In this document: positions 1 to 5,424 of the stretch, piece after piece | Position numbering within the stretch: the stretch's first letter is position 1 | Layout of the letters: every line of letters begins with the position of its first letter | Program-made: the position numbers and the translations under genes | Notes under the pieces: generated by a model | What the model was told of the DNA's origin: nothing | Seen by the model: the letters and a program-made list of their open reading frames with translations, nothing else | Database searches by the model: none | Origin: Shewanella sp. | GTDB taxonomy: Bacteria; Pseudomonadota; Gammaproteobacteria; Enterobacterales; Shewanellaceae | DNA: 7,619 bases | Assembly: GCA_004195335.1 (NCBI GenBank) | Contig: SDWK01000656.1 | Location: forward strand, 1-7,619 | Reading direction: 5' to 3'

Positions 1-198
1 TTTTCGATGGGGTTCGGTGCCGGCATCGAATACCAGATGACCAATGCCTTTTCATTGTTTGCCGATGCCAGAGGTTATGCCACCTTTATCAGTAGCGATA
101 GTGCCTTGTTCTGCGATGGAGGAAACTGTTTGTGGTCAATAAGTTCAGATATTATGTGGCAGGGGCAGGCGAACTTTGGCTTAAAGCTTAAGTTTTAA
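1..198 (+). CDS. Outer-membrane beta-barrel protein, C-terminal fragment
   Basis: Only the last 65 codons lie in the window; the frame is open to base 1, so the gene starts upstream. The peptide alternates polar and hydrophobic residues in strand-like runs (GFGAGIEYQ, FSLFADARGYATF, IMWQGQANFGLKLKF) and ends in Phe at TAA 196-198. This fits the last strands of a small 8-stranded outer-membrane barrel, where a C-terminal aromatic residue serves as the signal for the BAM assembly machinery. A Cys pair (FCDGGNC) lies in what would be a surface loop and could form a disulfide. I infer an OmpA/Opa-like surface protein of the kind often annotated as outer membrane beta-barrel protein; the exact family cannot be fixed from this fragment. 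No terminator separates it from the dehydrogenase 22 nt downstream, so the two may be co-transcribed. Confidence 0.6.
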   Translation, partial: FSMGFGAGIEYQMTNAFSLFADARGYATFISSDSALFCDGGNCLWSISSDIMWQGQANFGLKLKF

Positions 199-220
199 TT
201 TCTAATTTTTAAGGTGATAA

Positions 221-1192
221 ATGAATATAGTCGTACTCGATGGTTATACGTTGAATCCCGGCGATCTTGACTGGCAACCTTTGGTGAATATTGCCAAACA
301 GGATAGTGAGGGACTATTTTGTTGTTACGACAGAACCTCTGAGACCGAGCTTATCAGCCGGGCATCGAATGCCGATATCATCTTCACCAATAAAACGTCT
401 TTAACAGCTGAAATACTATCCCAACTTCCAAACCTTAAATACATAGGCGTGCTTGCTACAGGCACCAATGTGGTCGATTTAGCTTGCGCAAATGAACGAG
501 GGATAGTAGTGACCAATGTGCCAGGTTATGGCCCTGATGCCGTGGCGCAGATGGTGTTCGCTCACATTCTTCATCATACCCAGAGAGTGAGTATTCATCA
601 TAGTGCCGTGTCAGAGGGTAAATGGACTGACAGTGAAGATTTCTGTTTCACCTTGGCGCCGTTGCAATCCTTGAAGGGAAAAACCTTAGGTTTGATGGGG
701 TATGGCGCTATCGGCAGGCAGGTTGCGAATATCGCTCTAGCCTTCGGTATGAAAGTATTAGTCAATACGCGCACTGAGCCCCTCGACTTGCCGTCAGGTG
801 TAAAATGGACCGCCTTCGATTCTATGATATCTCAGGTCGATATCCTCTCTCTGCACTGCCCGTTGACAGAAGCGACCGATAAGATAATCAACCGCACCGT
901 GCTTGAGAAAATGCGCTCGAATGCCATCTTGATCAATACCGCTCGAGGGGGATTAATCGATGAAGCGGCGTTGAAATTGGCTTTAGATACAGGGGAGATA
1001 GCAGCGGCTGGTATCGATGTTCTTTCGACCGAGCCACCTAAGGCGGATAACCCGCTGCTTAGCGCTGTGAATATCAGTATCAGTCCCCATAACTCCTGGG
1101 CCACACATGAGGCCAGACAAAATTTACTGAATATTGCTATCGAGAATTTACAACATTTTCTATCAGACAAACCGCTAAATAGAGTGAATTAA
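221..1192 (+). CDS. D-2-hydroxyacid dehydrogenase (glycerate/hydroxypyruvate reductase type)
   Basis: A complete 323-residue member of the NAD(P)-dependent D-isomer-specific 2-hydroxyacid dehydrogenases, the usual length for the family. These cytosolic enzymes interconvert 2-keto acids and D-2-hydroxy acids, for example hydroxypyruvate and D-glycerate. The nucleotide-binding glycine motif GLMGYGAIGR covers residues 157-166. The catalytic triad is visible as Arg242 (NTARGGLIDE), Glu271 (STEPP) and His290 (SPHNSWAT). The N- and C-terminal segments form the substrate domain, with the typical GVLATGTNVVD stretch near residues 76-86. After the second strand of the Rossmann fold the sequence reads VNTRTEP (181-187), without the aspartate typical of strict NAD users, so NADPH use is possible. 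The ATG has a good ribosome site (AAGGTG 211-216, 4 nt away). The gene is preceded by a barrel-protein gene at 22 nt and converges on purT. The exact substrate cannot be told; glycerate dehydrogenase is the best guess. Confidence 0.9.
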   Translation: MNIVVLDGYTLNPGDLDWQPLVNIAKQDSEGLFCCYDRTSETELISRASNADIIFTNKTSLTAEILSQLPNLKYIGVLATGTNVVDLACANERGIVVTNVPGYGPDAVAQMVFAHILHHTQRVSIHHSAVSEGKWTDSEDFCFTLAPLQSLKGKTLGLMGYGAIGRQVANIALAFGMKVLVNTRTEPLDLPSGVKWTAFDSMISQVDILSLHCPLTEATDKIINRTVLEKMRSNAILINTARGGLIDEAALKLALDTGEIAAAGIDVLSTEPPKADNPLLSAVNISISPHNSWATHEARQNLLNIAIENLQHFLSDKPLNRVN

Positions 1193-1236
1193 AAATGAAT
1201 TCCCGGGCGACTTTCTCTGAGAAAGTAACTCGGGAA
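1191..1236 (-). terminator. Rho-independent terminator of purT
   Basis: Bases 1200-1207 pair with 1229-1236 (one G-U), followed by a 2-nt mismatch and an inner 6-bp stem (ACTTTC 1210-1215 with GAAAGT 1221-1226) around a 5-nt loop. Read on the minus strand, the hairpin lies about 27 nt past the purT stop and is followed by ATTCATTTTTAATTC, which gives the U-tract. On the plus strand no T-run follows the hairpin, so it would end the dehydrogenase transcript poorly. The U-tract overlaps the dehydrogenase stop codon (1190-1192). Confidence 0.65.
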
Positions 1237-1263
1237 CCGATGCTGCTCTTAACCGCGATATTC

Positions 1264-2439
1264 CTATAAGATAACTTCAACCTTACCAGCACAAACCAAG
1301 GCTTTATCTATCGCGTTATCGATACTCGTTCCACGCGCTAAGGCGACACCCAAACGGCGACGGCCGTCGATCACTGGTTTTGCGAATAGACGCAACTGAG
1401 TGTCCGGGGCTTCCAGCGCCGTAGCCATCCCCTGATAGCGAATATTGTTAGACTTTCCCTCGGCCAGAATTACAGCCGAAGCGCTTGGACCATGCTGGGC
1501 AATATTGGAGATGGGTAAGCCTAGAATCGCACGTGCATGCAGGGCAAACTCTGACAGATCCTGGCTGATGAGGGTGACGAGTCCGGTATCATGAGGGCGA
1601 GGGGATACTTCAGAGAAATAGACCTCATCACCCTTAATAAACAGTTCTACGCCGAATAAACCATAACCTCCGAGGGCTTCAACGACCTGACGACCGATCT
1701 CTTGTGATTTGGCCAATACCTGAGCCGACATGGCCTGAGGCTGCCAAGATTCACGGTAGTCGCCATCTTCCTGTCTGTGGCCTATGGGATCGCAAAAATG
1801 GATGCCACTCACTGCACTTATGGTGAGCAGGGTTATCTCGTAATCGAAAGGAACGAAGCCTTCGACAATCACTCGCCCGCCACCTGCACGGCCTCCCTCT
1901 TGAGCATAGTTCCATGCGCCGAGTACTTGGCCGGCCTCTTTGATCACGCTCTGTCCTTTCCCCGATGAGCTCATCACAGGCTTTACGACACAGGGCATGC
2001 CAATATTTTCTATGGCTAGTTCAAACTCGGTTTGGGTATCGCAAAAAAAGTACGGTGAGGTAGGTAAGCCTAAGGTTTCTGCAGCTAGGCGTCTAATGCC
2101 TTCTCTGTCCATGGTAAGCAGTGTGGCTTTTGCCGTTGGAACGATATTGATCCCTTCCGCTTCCATTTCAACTAAGGTTTGAGTGGCTATAGCCTCTATT
2201 TCAGGTATAACCAGGTGGGGTTGTTCCTGCTCAATAATATTTCTGAGTGCATCACCATCGAGCATGTTGATGACGTGAAATCTGTGGGCGACTTGCATTG
2301 CCGGAGCGTTGGGATATCTGTCGACGCCGATCACTTCGACTCCCATGCGCTGTAGTTCGATTGCGACCTCTTTACCGAGTTCGCCGCAGCCAAGAAGCAT
2401 GGCACGAAGAGCGCCATTTGAGTGTGGTGTTCCTATCAT
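1264..2439 (-). CDS. purT: Formate-dependent phosphoribosylglycinamide formyltransferase 2
   Basis: PurT makes formyl-GAR from GAR, formate and ATP, the folate-independent version of step three of purine synthesis in the cytosol. The 391 residues match the length of E. coli PurT (392) and its sequence as I remember it throughout. The N-terminal substrate domain has [10 protein letters not shown] (16-25) and the GAR-site region [11 protein letters not shown] (56-66). The ATP-grasp domain shows Lys153 ([13 protein letters not shown]), the hinge VEGF (192-195), [16 protein letters not shown] (220-235), and the Mg-binding Glu265 (GVELF) and Glu277 ([12 protein letters not shown]). A small C-terminal domain with [19 protein letters not shown] closes the protein. 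An AAGGT ribosome site precedes the ATG. The gene stands alone, with its own promoter and terminator, and is divergent from yiaW. No match to the E. coli PurR box was found by eye. All key residues are present, so it should be active. Confidence 0.97.
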   Translation of the reverse strand: MIGTPHSNGALRAMLLGCGELGKEVAIELQRMGVEVIGVDRYPNAPAMQVAHRFHVINMLDGDALRNIIEQEQPHLVIPEIEAIATQTLVEMEAEGINIVPTAKATLLTMDREGIRRLAAETLGLPTSPYFFCDTQTEFELAIENIGMPCVVKPVMSSSGKGQSVIKEAGQVLGAWNYAQEGGRAGGGRVIVEGFVPFDYEITLLTISAVSGIHFCDPIGHRQEDGDYRESWQPQAMSAQVLAKSQEIGRQVVEALGGYGLFGVELFIKGDEVYFSEVSPRPHDTGLVTLISQDLSEFALHARAILGLPISNIAQHGPSASAVILAEGKSNNIRYQGMATALEAPDTQLRLFAKPVIDGRRRLGVALARGTSIDNAIDKALVCAGKVEVIL

Positions 2440-2469
2440 TGTGGGTACCTTATTATTTTTATGACGATA

Positions 2470-2486
2470 TTAGCTGTTAACGCTAA
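2470..2486. promoter_or_regulatory. Inverted repeat in the purT leader, possible operator
   Basis: TTAGC (2470-2474) and GCTAA (2482-2486) form a perfect dyad around a 7-nt spacer containing GTTAAC. It starts a few bases downstream of the start point predicted from the purT extended -10, a position typical for a repressor site. It does not look like the PurR consensus. Five-base arms are short, so this is only a candidate. Confidence 0.3.
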
Positions 2487-2495
2487 GTTAGTTTT

Positions 2496-2504
2496 ATTGT
2501 ATCA
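2496..2504 (-). promoter_or_regulatory. Extended -10 element of the purT promoter
   Basis: On the minus strand these bases read TGATACAAT, a match to the extended -10 pattern TGnTATAAT with one mismatch in the hexamer. No good -35 hexamer lies 16-18 nt upstream, which extended -10 promoters tolerate. The predicted start point near 2489 would give a leader of about 50 nt before the purT ATG. Confidence 0.45.
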
Positions 2505-2575
2505 CTGAGCTTATCGCTGCTCTTTTATCCACTATATTACATTGATGGTGGAATTGGCGTGGAAACAAGGGTTAC

Positions 2576-2597
2576 AAGTGTGTAGTGGATCACTTTA
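2576..2597. promoter_or_regulatory. CRP-like binding site between purT and yiaW
   Basis: The core reads TGTGT-AGTGGA-TCACT, matching 8 of 10 positions of TGTGA-N6-TCACA, with AAG on the left and TTA on the right as partly palindromic flanks. It lies about 155 nt upstream of the yiaW GTG and about 140 nt upstream of the purT ATG, which is far for direct class I or II activation of either gene unless transcription starts well upstream. It is a weak candidate. Confidence 0.28.
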
Positions 2598-2740
2598 GGA
2601 AAAGGGAACACTGTGTTTTAGCTGAAAAAACTGCTGGCGCCGTTAAGGGATTGTTGAGAGAATGTTTCTTGATTTGAGTGTGTCTTAACCAATAAAAACA
2701 AACATCTAATTATTGCCAATGACGGTGGATATACAGGTGT

Positions 2741-2746
2741 AAGGAG
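2741..2746 (+). promoter_or_regulatory. Ribosome binding site deciding the yiaW GTG start
   Basis: AAGGAG lies 6 nt before GTG 2753-2755. It fixes the GTG as start, because the peptide then begins MFLDYFALGV like E. coli YiaW, and the in-frame codon just before it is a stop (TAG 2750-2752). Confidence 0.85.
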
Positions 2747-2752
2747 CGAGTA

Positions 2753-3160
2753 GTGTTTCTGGATTACTTTGCATTAGGTGTGATTTTTTTTGTCGCTATT
2801 TTTCTTTTTTATGGTGTCATCGTTATTCATGACATTCCGTACGAAATTGCCAAAAAGCGTAACCATCCTCAGCAAGACGCGCTGCATGTGGCTGGCTGGG
2901 TGAGTCTGTTTACCCTGCATGCCATCTGGCCATTCCTCTGGATCTGGGCCACCTTGTATCGGGAGGATAGAGGTTGGGGGTTCAGCTCTGTTATGGAGCG
3001 GGAGTTAGCCCTAGAAGGTGAGGTGAAGCGACTCAGCGAAACCGTGACTCAATTGGAATTACGTTTGCAGTCTATCGAGCAGTCCGGTGAAAAGCCGATC
3101 ATAACGGCCGAAGCACAAACCGATGTCGGTGAACACACAACCAGTAAGACGGAGGTATAA
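2753..3160 (+). CDS. yiaW: DUF3302 inner-membrane protein, YiaW-like
   Basis: A 135-residue membrane protein closely resembling E. coli YiaW (about 107 residues) as I recall it: the MFLDYFALGV start, the HDIPYEIAKKRNHPQQDALHV loop and WVSLFTLHAIWPFLWIWATLYR are near-identical. Two membrane helices are visible at about residues 4-26 and 46-68, joined by a basic loop (KKRNHP), with the aromatic tail YREDRGWGF leaving the second helix. Residues 83-111 form a likely coiled coil (ELALEGEVKRLSETVTQLELRL), followed by a polar tail; this part is longer than in E. coli. The molecular function of the family is unknown. It begins with GTG behind a strong ribosome site. The stop codon lies 1 nt before the yiaV ATG, so the two proteins are surely translated together and probably form one complex in the inner membrane. 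Confidence 0.9.
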   Translation: MFLDYFALGVIFFVAIFLFYGVIVIHDIPYEIAKKRNHPQQDALHVAGWVSLFTLHAIWPFLWIWATLYREDRGWGFSSVMERELALEGEVKRLSETVTQLELRLQSIEQSGEKPIITAEAQTDVGEHTTSKTEV

Positions 3161-3161
3161 G

Positions 3162-4298
3162 ATGGATCTATTACTCATTCTTACTTATACGGCGATCTGT
3201 ATTGCCATTTTTAAAATATTTAAAATTCTGCTAACAAAATGGACCGTTCCAACTGCAATGTTGGGCGGTGTGTTTATTGTCGGCGCCTTGATTCTGCTGA
3301 TGAACTATAACCATCCCTACACGCCATATGCCAAAGAGGTATTTGTTACGGTGCCAATTAATCCGGCCGTACGTGGGATCGTGACGGAAGTTGAAGTTAA
3401 ACCTAATGTCCCTATCAAGAAAGGAGATGTACTGTTTCGTCTCGATCCTCGTCCGTTTGAGGCCATTGTAAAGCAAAAACGTGCGGCATTGGTTGCAGCT
3501 GAACTGGAAGTCCCTCAGCTAGAGGCGGCTTGGAAAACGGCTCAGGCTAGTGTTGATCGGGCTACAGCGGATAAGGACAGAACCAAGTCGGCATTTGAAC
3601 GTTATGCCAAAGGTAAGAAAAAAGGTGGTGCTAACTCACCATTTACAGAATTGGAACTCGACAATAAACGTCAGTTCTATCTGGCATCGGAAGCAAATCT
3701 CTCAGCCGCACGTGCGGAAGAGCTTCGAGTCAGGCTTGCGTTCGAGTCAAATGTCGATGGGGTAAATACTAAGGTTGCTGGTATCCAGGGACAGCTGGAA
3801 AAGGCGCTATTCGATCTTGAGATGACGGTTGTCAGAGCACCCAGCGATGGCATGGTTACTCAGATGGCATTGCGTCCTGGTATTGTGGCAGTTCCAATGC
3901 CGCTGCGCTCATTAGTGAGCTTTATTCCCGATGAGGAACGGTATTTTGCCGGCGCTTTTTGGCAGAATTCATTATTACGTTTAAAAGAAGGGGATGAAGC
4001 CGAAGTGATCTTAGATGCAGCCCCTGGTGTTGTGTTTAAGGGACGAGTGGCCAAAATTTTACCTGCAATGGCTGAAGGAGAGCTACAATCGCGAGGCGTA
4101 TTGATCTCCTCCAGGGTATTAATGCCAAGAGGAAGGGCCATCGTATTGATTGAACTTGATGACCACGATATGGAAAACGCATTTCCTGCAGGCGTGGCGG
4201 GTCAGGCGGCCATCTATACCGAGCATTTCTCTCATGTTGCTGTAATGCGTAGAGTTATACTGAGAATGCTAGGTTGGCTTAACTATCTGTTTCATTAG
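3162..4298 (+). CDS. yiaV: HlyD-family membrane-fusion protein, YiaV-like
   Basis: A 378-residue periplasmic adaptor anchored in the inner membrane, the same length as E. coli YiaV and alike along its whole length. Two N-terminal membrane helices lie at about 3-20 and 31-48, the second ending in the family signature LLMNYNHPYT (45-54). The first half of a lipoyl/barrel-sandwich domain follows (VRGIVTEVEVKPNVPIKKGD, 70-89). Next come a long alpha-helical hairpin (about 98-220), the second lipoyl half (VRAPSDGMVTQ, 224-234) and a beta-barrel/membrane-proximal part (about 250-355). The C-terminal hydrophobic helix HVAVMRRVILRMLGWLNYLF matches YiaV. Proteins of this kind join inner-membrane pumps to outer-membrane channels, but no pump or TolC-like gene is adjacent, so its substrate is unknown. 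The start at 3162 is chosen because GGAGGT (3151-3156) sits 5 nt before it and the peptide then begins MDLLLILTY as in YiaV. An in-frame GTG-type start 13 codons earlier would overlap yiaW. Confidence 0.93.
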   Translation: MDLLLILTYTAICIAIFKIFKILLTKWTVPTAMLGGVFIVGALILLMNYNHPYTPYAKEVFVTVPINPAVRGIVTEVEVKPNVPIKKGDVLFRLDPRPFEAIVKQKRAALVAAELEVPQLEAAWKTAQASVDRATADKDRTKSAFERYAKGKKKGGANSPFTELELDNKRQFYLASEANLSAARAEELRVRLAFESNVDGVNTKVAGIQGQLEKALFDLEMTVVRAPSDGMVTQMALRPGIVAVPMPLRSLVSFIPDEERYFAGAFWQNSLLRLKEGDEAEVILDAAPGVVFKGRVAKILPAMAEGELQSRGVLISSRVLMPRGRAIVLIELDDHDMENAFPAGVAGQAAIYTEHFSHVAVMRRVILRMLGWLNYLFH

Positions 4299-4343
4299 TA
4301 GAGTTGGTTTGCTCGCCTATATGATCTGGGCTTTCGATAATAT

Positions 4344-4379
4344 AAAGGGCTGAAGATGATGATCTTCAACCCTTTTTTT
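4344..4379 (+). terminator. Strong terminator after yiaWV, likely bidirectional
   Basis: AAAGGG (4344-4349) pairs with CCCTTT (4370-4375) and TGAAGAT (4351-4357) with ATCTTCA (4362-4368), with a single C-A mismatch and a 4-nt GATG loop. Seven T's (4373-4379) follow on the plus strand. On the minus strand the stem is followed by TTTATATTAT, so it can also end the convergent Sel1 gene, whose stop codon is about 15 nt before it. Confidence 0.92.
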
Positions 4380-4394
4380 CTGCTGCGATTGAGA

Positions 4395-5207
4395 CTACCA
4401 GCCAGACATGAAGAACTCTCTATATCTGTCTCTGTCCACATGCCCACAGGCGATCATCTCATCACAGGTACGACCCGGTATATTGGTACCGGTTCCTTTT
4501 ACCGCGTCCGGTGAGATCTCATCTAGCCGCGCTAGCTGATAATCAAATATCTCAGAAAGATCTGGGCCTGATATGGTAATCGTTTCCATCTCACCGATTG
4601 GCTTGGCGACGGTGTCACTAGCTAAGTCAGTGGGATCTTTGACAAGGGCCGCAGCCAGCTTTAGCTGCTGTTTTTGATCACTTTGCTCTGTATCGTTAAG
4701 CTGGCTGAAAAAGTTGATGGTATCTTGATGGCCTAATTTCACTGCATGGCTAAAATATTCATCTGCAAGTTTTAGATCTTGCTCGGTAAGTTGTCCTTCA
4801 AAGTAGATCAGTCCCAAAAGGTGAGATGCTTCAGCAACCCCGTTTCTGTCCGCAGCTCTGAGATACTTAAGGCTGCGTTCTCTGTCTTGATATTCACCCT
4901 CTCTTAGGTAGAGGACCCCCGCCTTATATTGCGCATCAGCATTATCGAATTTCGCTGCTTTGCGATACCACTTAAGTGCTGACGATAAGTTTTTTTCAGT
5001 ACCATAACCTCGGTAATACAGTTCAGCCAGGGTGTACATAGCATCTGAGTAACCACGACGGGTATACATTCGATATTGCTGAAAGTACTTGATACATTCA
5101 GCTTGCTGGCACTCAGGTACAAGCCCGTTATTATCAGGGGAGGCGTTGCTCTGTTGTGGTATTAATAAACCGATAGTGATGATCGTAGAGAGTATGAATC
5201 CTTTCAT
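4395..5207 (-). CDS. Secreted Sel1-repeat protein
   Basis: A 270-residue protein with a signal peptide (MKGFILSTIITIGLLIPQQSNA, probable cleavage after Ala22), so it acts in the periplasm. Three Sel1-like (TPR-type) helical repeats are visible at about 53-88 (AMYTLAELYYRGYGTEKN), 89-123 (AQYKAGVLYLREG) and 124-160 (ASHLLGLIYFEGQ). Such repeats bind other proteins; the partner cannot be named. The region from about 170 to the end is not Sel1 and I do not recognise it. It is acidic and ends TCDEMIACGHVDRDRYREF-FMSGW. Four cysteines (33, 38, 248, 254) remain in the mature protein, spaced to allow one disulfide at each end. AAGGA before the ATG gives a good ribosome site, and a sigma-70-type promoter lies upstream. 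The gene is monocistronic, convergent with yiaV and divergent from the ATPase gene. Confidence 0.85.
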   Translation of the reverse strand: MKGFILSTIITIGLLIPQQSNASPDNNGLVPECQQAECIKYFQQYRMYTRRGYSDAMYTLAELYYRGYGTEKNLSSALKWYRKAAKFDNADAQYKAGVLYLREGEYQDRERSLKYLRAADRNGVAEASHLLGLIYFEGQLTEQDLKLADEYFSHAVKLGHQDTINFFSQLNDTEQSDQKQQLKLAAALVKDPTDLASDTVAKPIGEMETITISGPDLSEIFDYQLARLDEISPDAVKGTGTNIPGRTCDEMIACGHVDRDRYREFFMSGW

Positions 5208-5253
5208 AATTTTTCCTTAATTTTCGGCTTATCCATAAAGCCAAGGTGAGTAA

Positions 5254-5282
5254 TTAATAGTCTAAAAAGATAACTTGGTCAA
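5254..5282 (-). promoter_or_regulatory. Sigma-70-type promoter of the Sel1 gene
   Basis: On the minus strand TTGACC (5277-5282, 5 of 6 consensus) is followed after exactly 17 nt by TATTAA (5254-5259, 4 of 6). The predicted start near 5247 gives a leader of about 40 nt, in which GGCTT (5226-5230) and AAGCC (5238-5242) could form a short hairpin ahead of the ribosome site. Confidence 0.6.
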
Positions 5283-5316
5283 TAAGTGGTTAAATTAAAG
5301 AGTTGAATATTGCACG

Positions 5317-5346
5317 AAGGGACATTAGATTGTCCCTTTGCTTTTT
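5317..5346 (+). terminator. Perfect hairpin with T-run upstream of the ATPase gene
   Basis: AAGGGACA (5317-5324) and TGTCCCTT (5331-5338) form an 8-bp perfect stem around a 6-nt loop, followed by TGCTTTTT. This is terminator-like in the plus direction only. Both flanking genes point away from the spacer, so no gene precedes it on that strand. It could end a short unseen transcript, act as a leader attenuator for the ATPase gene about 80 nt downstream, or be an operator dyad. A weak promoter-like pair (TTGAAT 5303-5308, TAGATT 5326-5331, 17 nt apart) would place the dyad over the -10 element. The hairpin is clear; its role is not. Confidence 0.5.
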
Positions 5347-5424
5347 AATCTATGTAAGCCAGAAACAGGATGGCTGAGAAGCTCCGGCTGAATGAACAGA
5401 TAACTAACGGAATGGGTATTAAAA

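Larger units (their letters stand above)
2440..2752. other. Divergent intergenic spacer between purT and yiaW
   Basis: This 313-nt gap holds no open frame that looks like a gene. The purT side has an extended -10 element and a dyad, listed separately. The middle has a CRP-like site and an 8-nt inverted repeat (ATCCACTA 2527-2534 with TAGTGGAT 2583-2590), which could arise by chance over this length. For yiaW the best -10-like hexamer is TCTAAT at 2705-2710, but no acceptable -35 lies upstream of it, so its promoter remains unassigned and may need an activator. Confidence 0.6.

Noticed and set aside
832..1170. Antisense open frame of 112 codons inside the dehydrogenase gene.
   Set aside because: It has no recognisable domain, and the opposite strand carries all catalytic motifs of the dehydrogenase. 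It is a shadow of that gene's codon use.
3123..3161. Upstream in-frame start that would lengthen YiaV by 13 residues.
   Set aside because: It would overlap yiaW, has no fitting ribosome site and adds a peptide absent from YiaV, while the ATG at 3162 has GGAGGT at ideal spacing.
3860..4141. Antisense open frame of 93 codons inside yiaV.
   Set aside because: No recognisable features; the plus strand is a full-length YiaV homologue.
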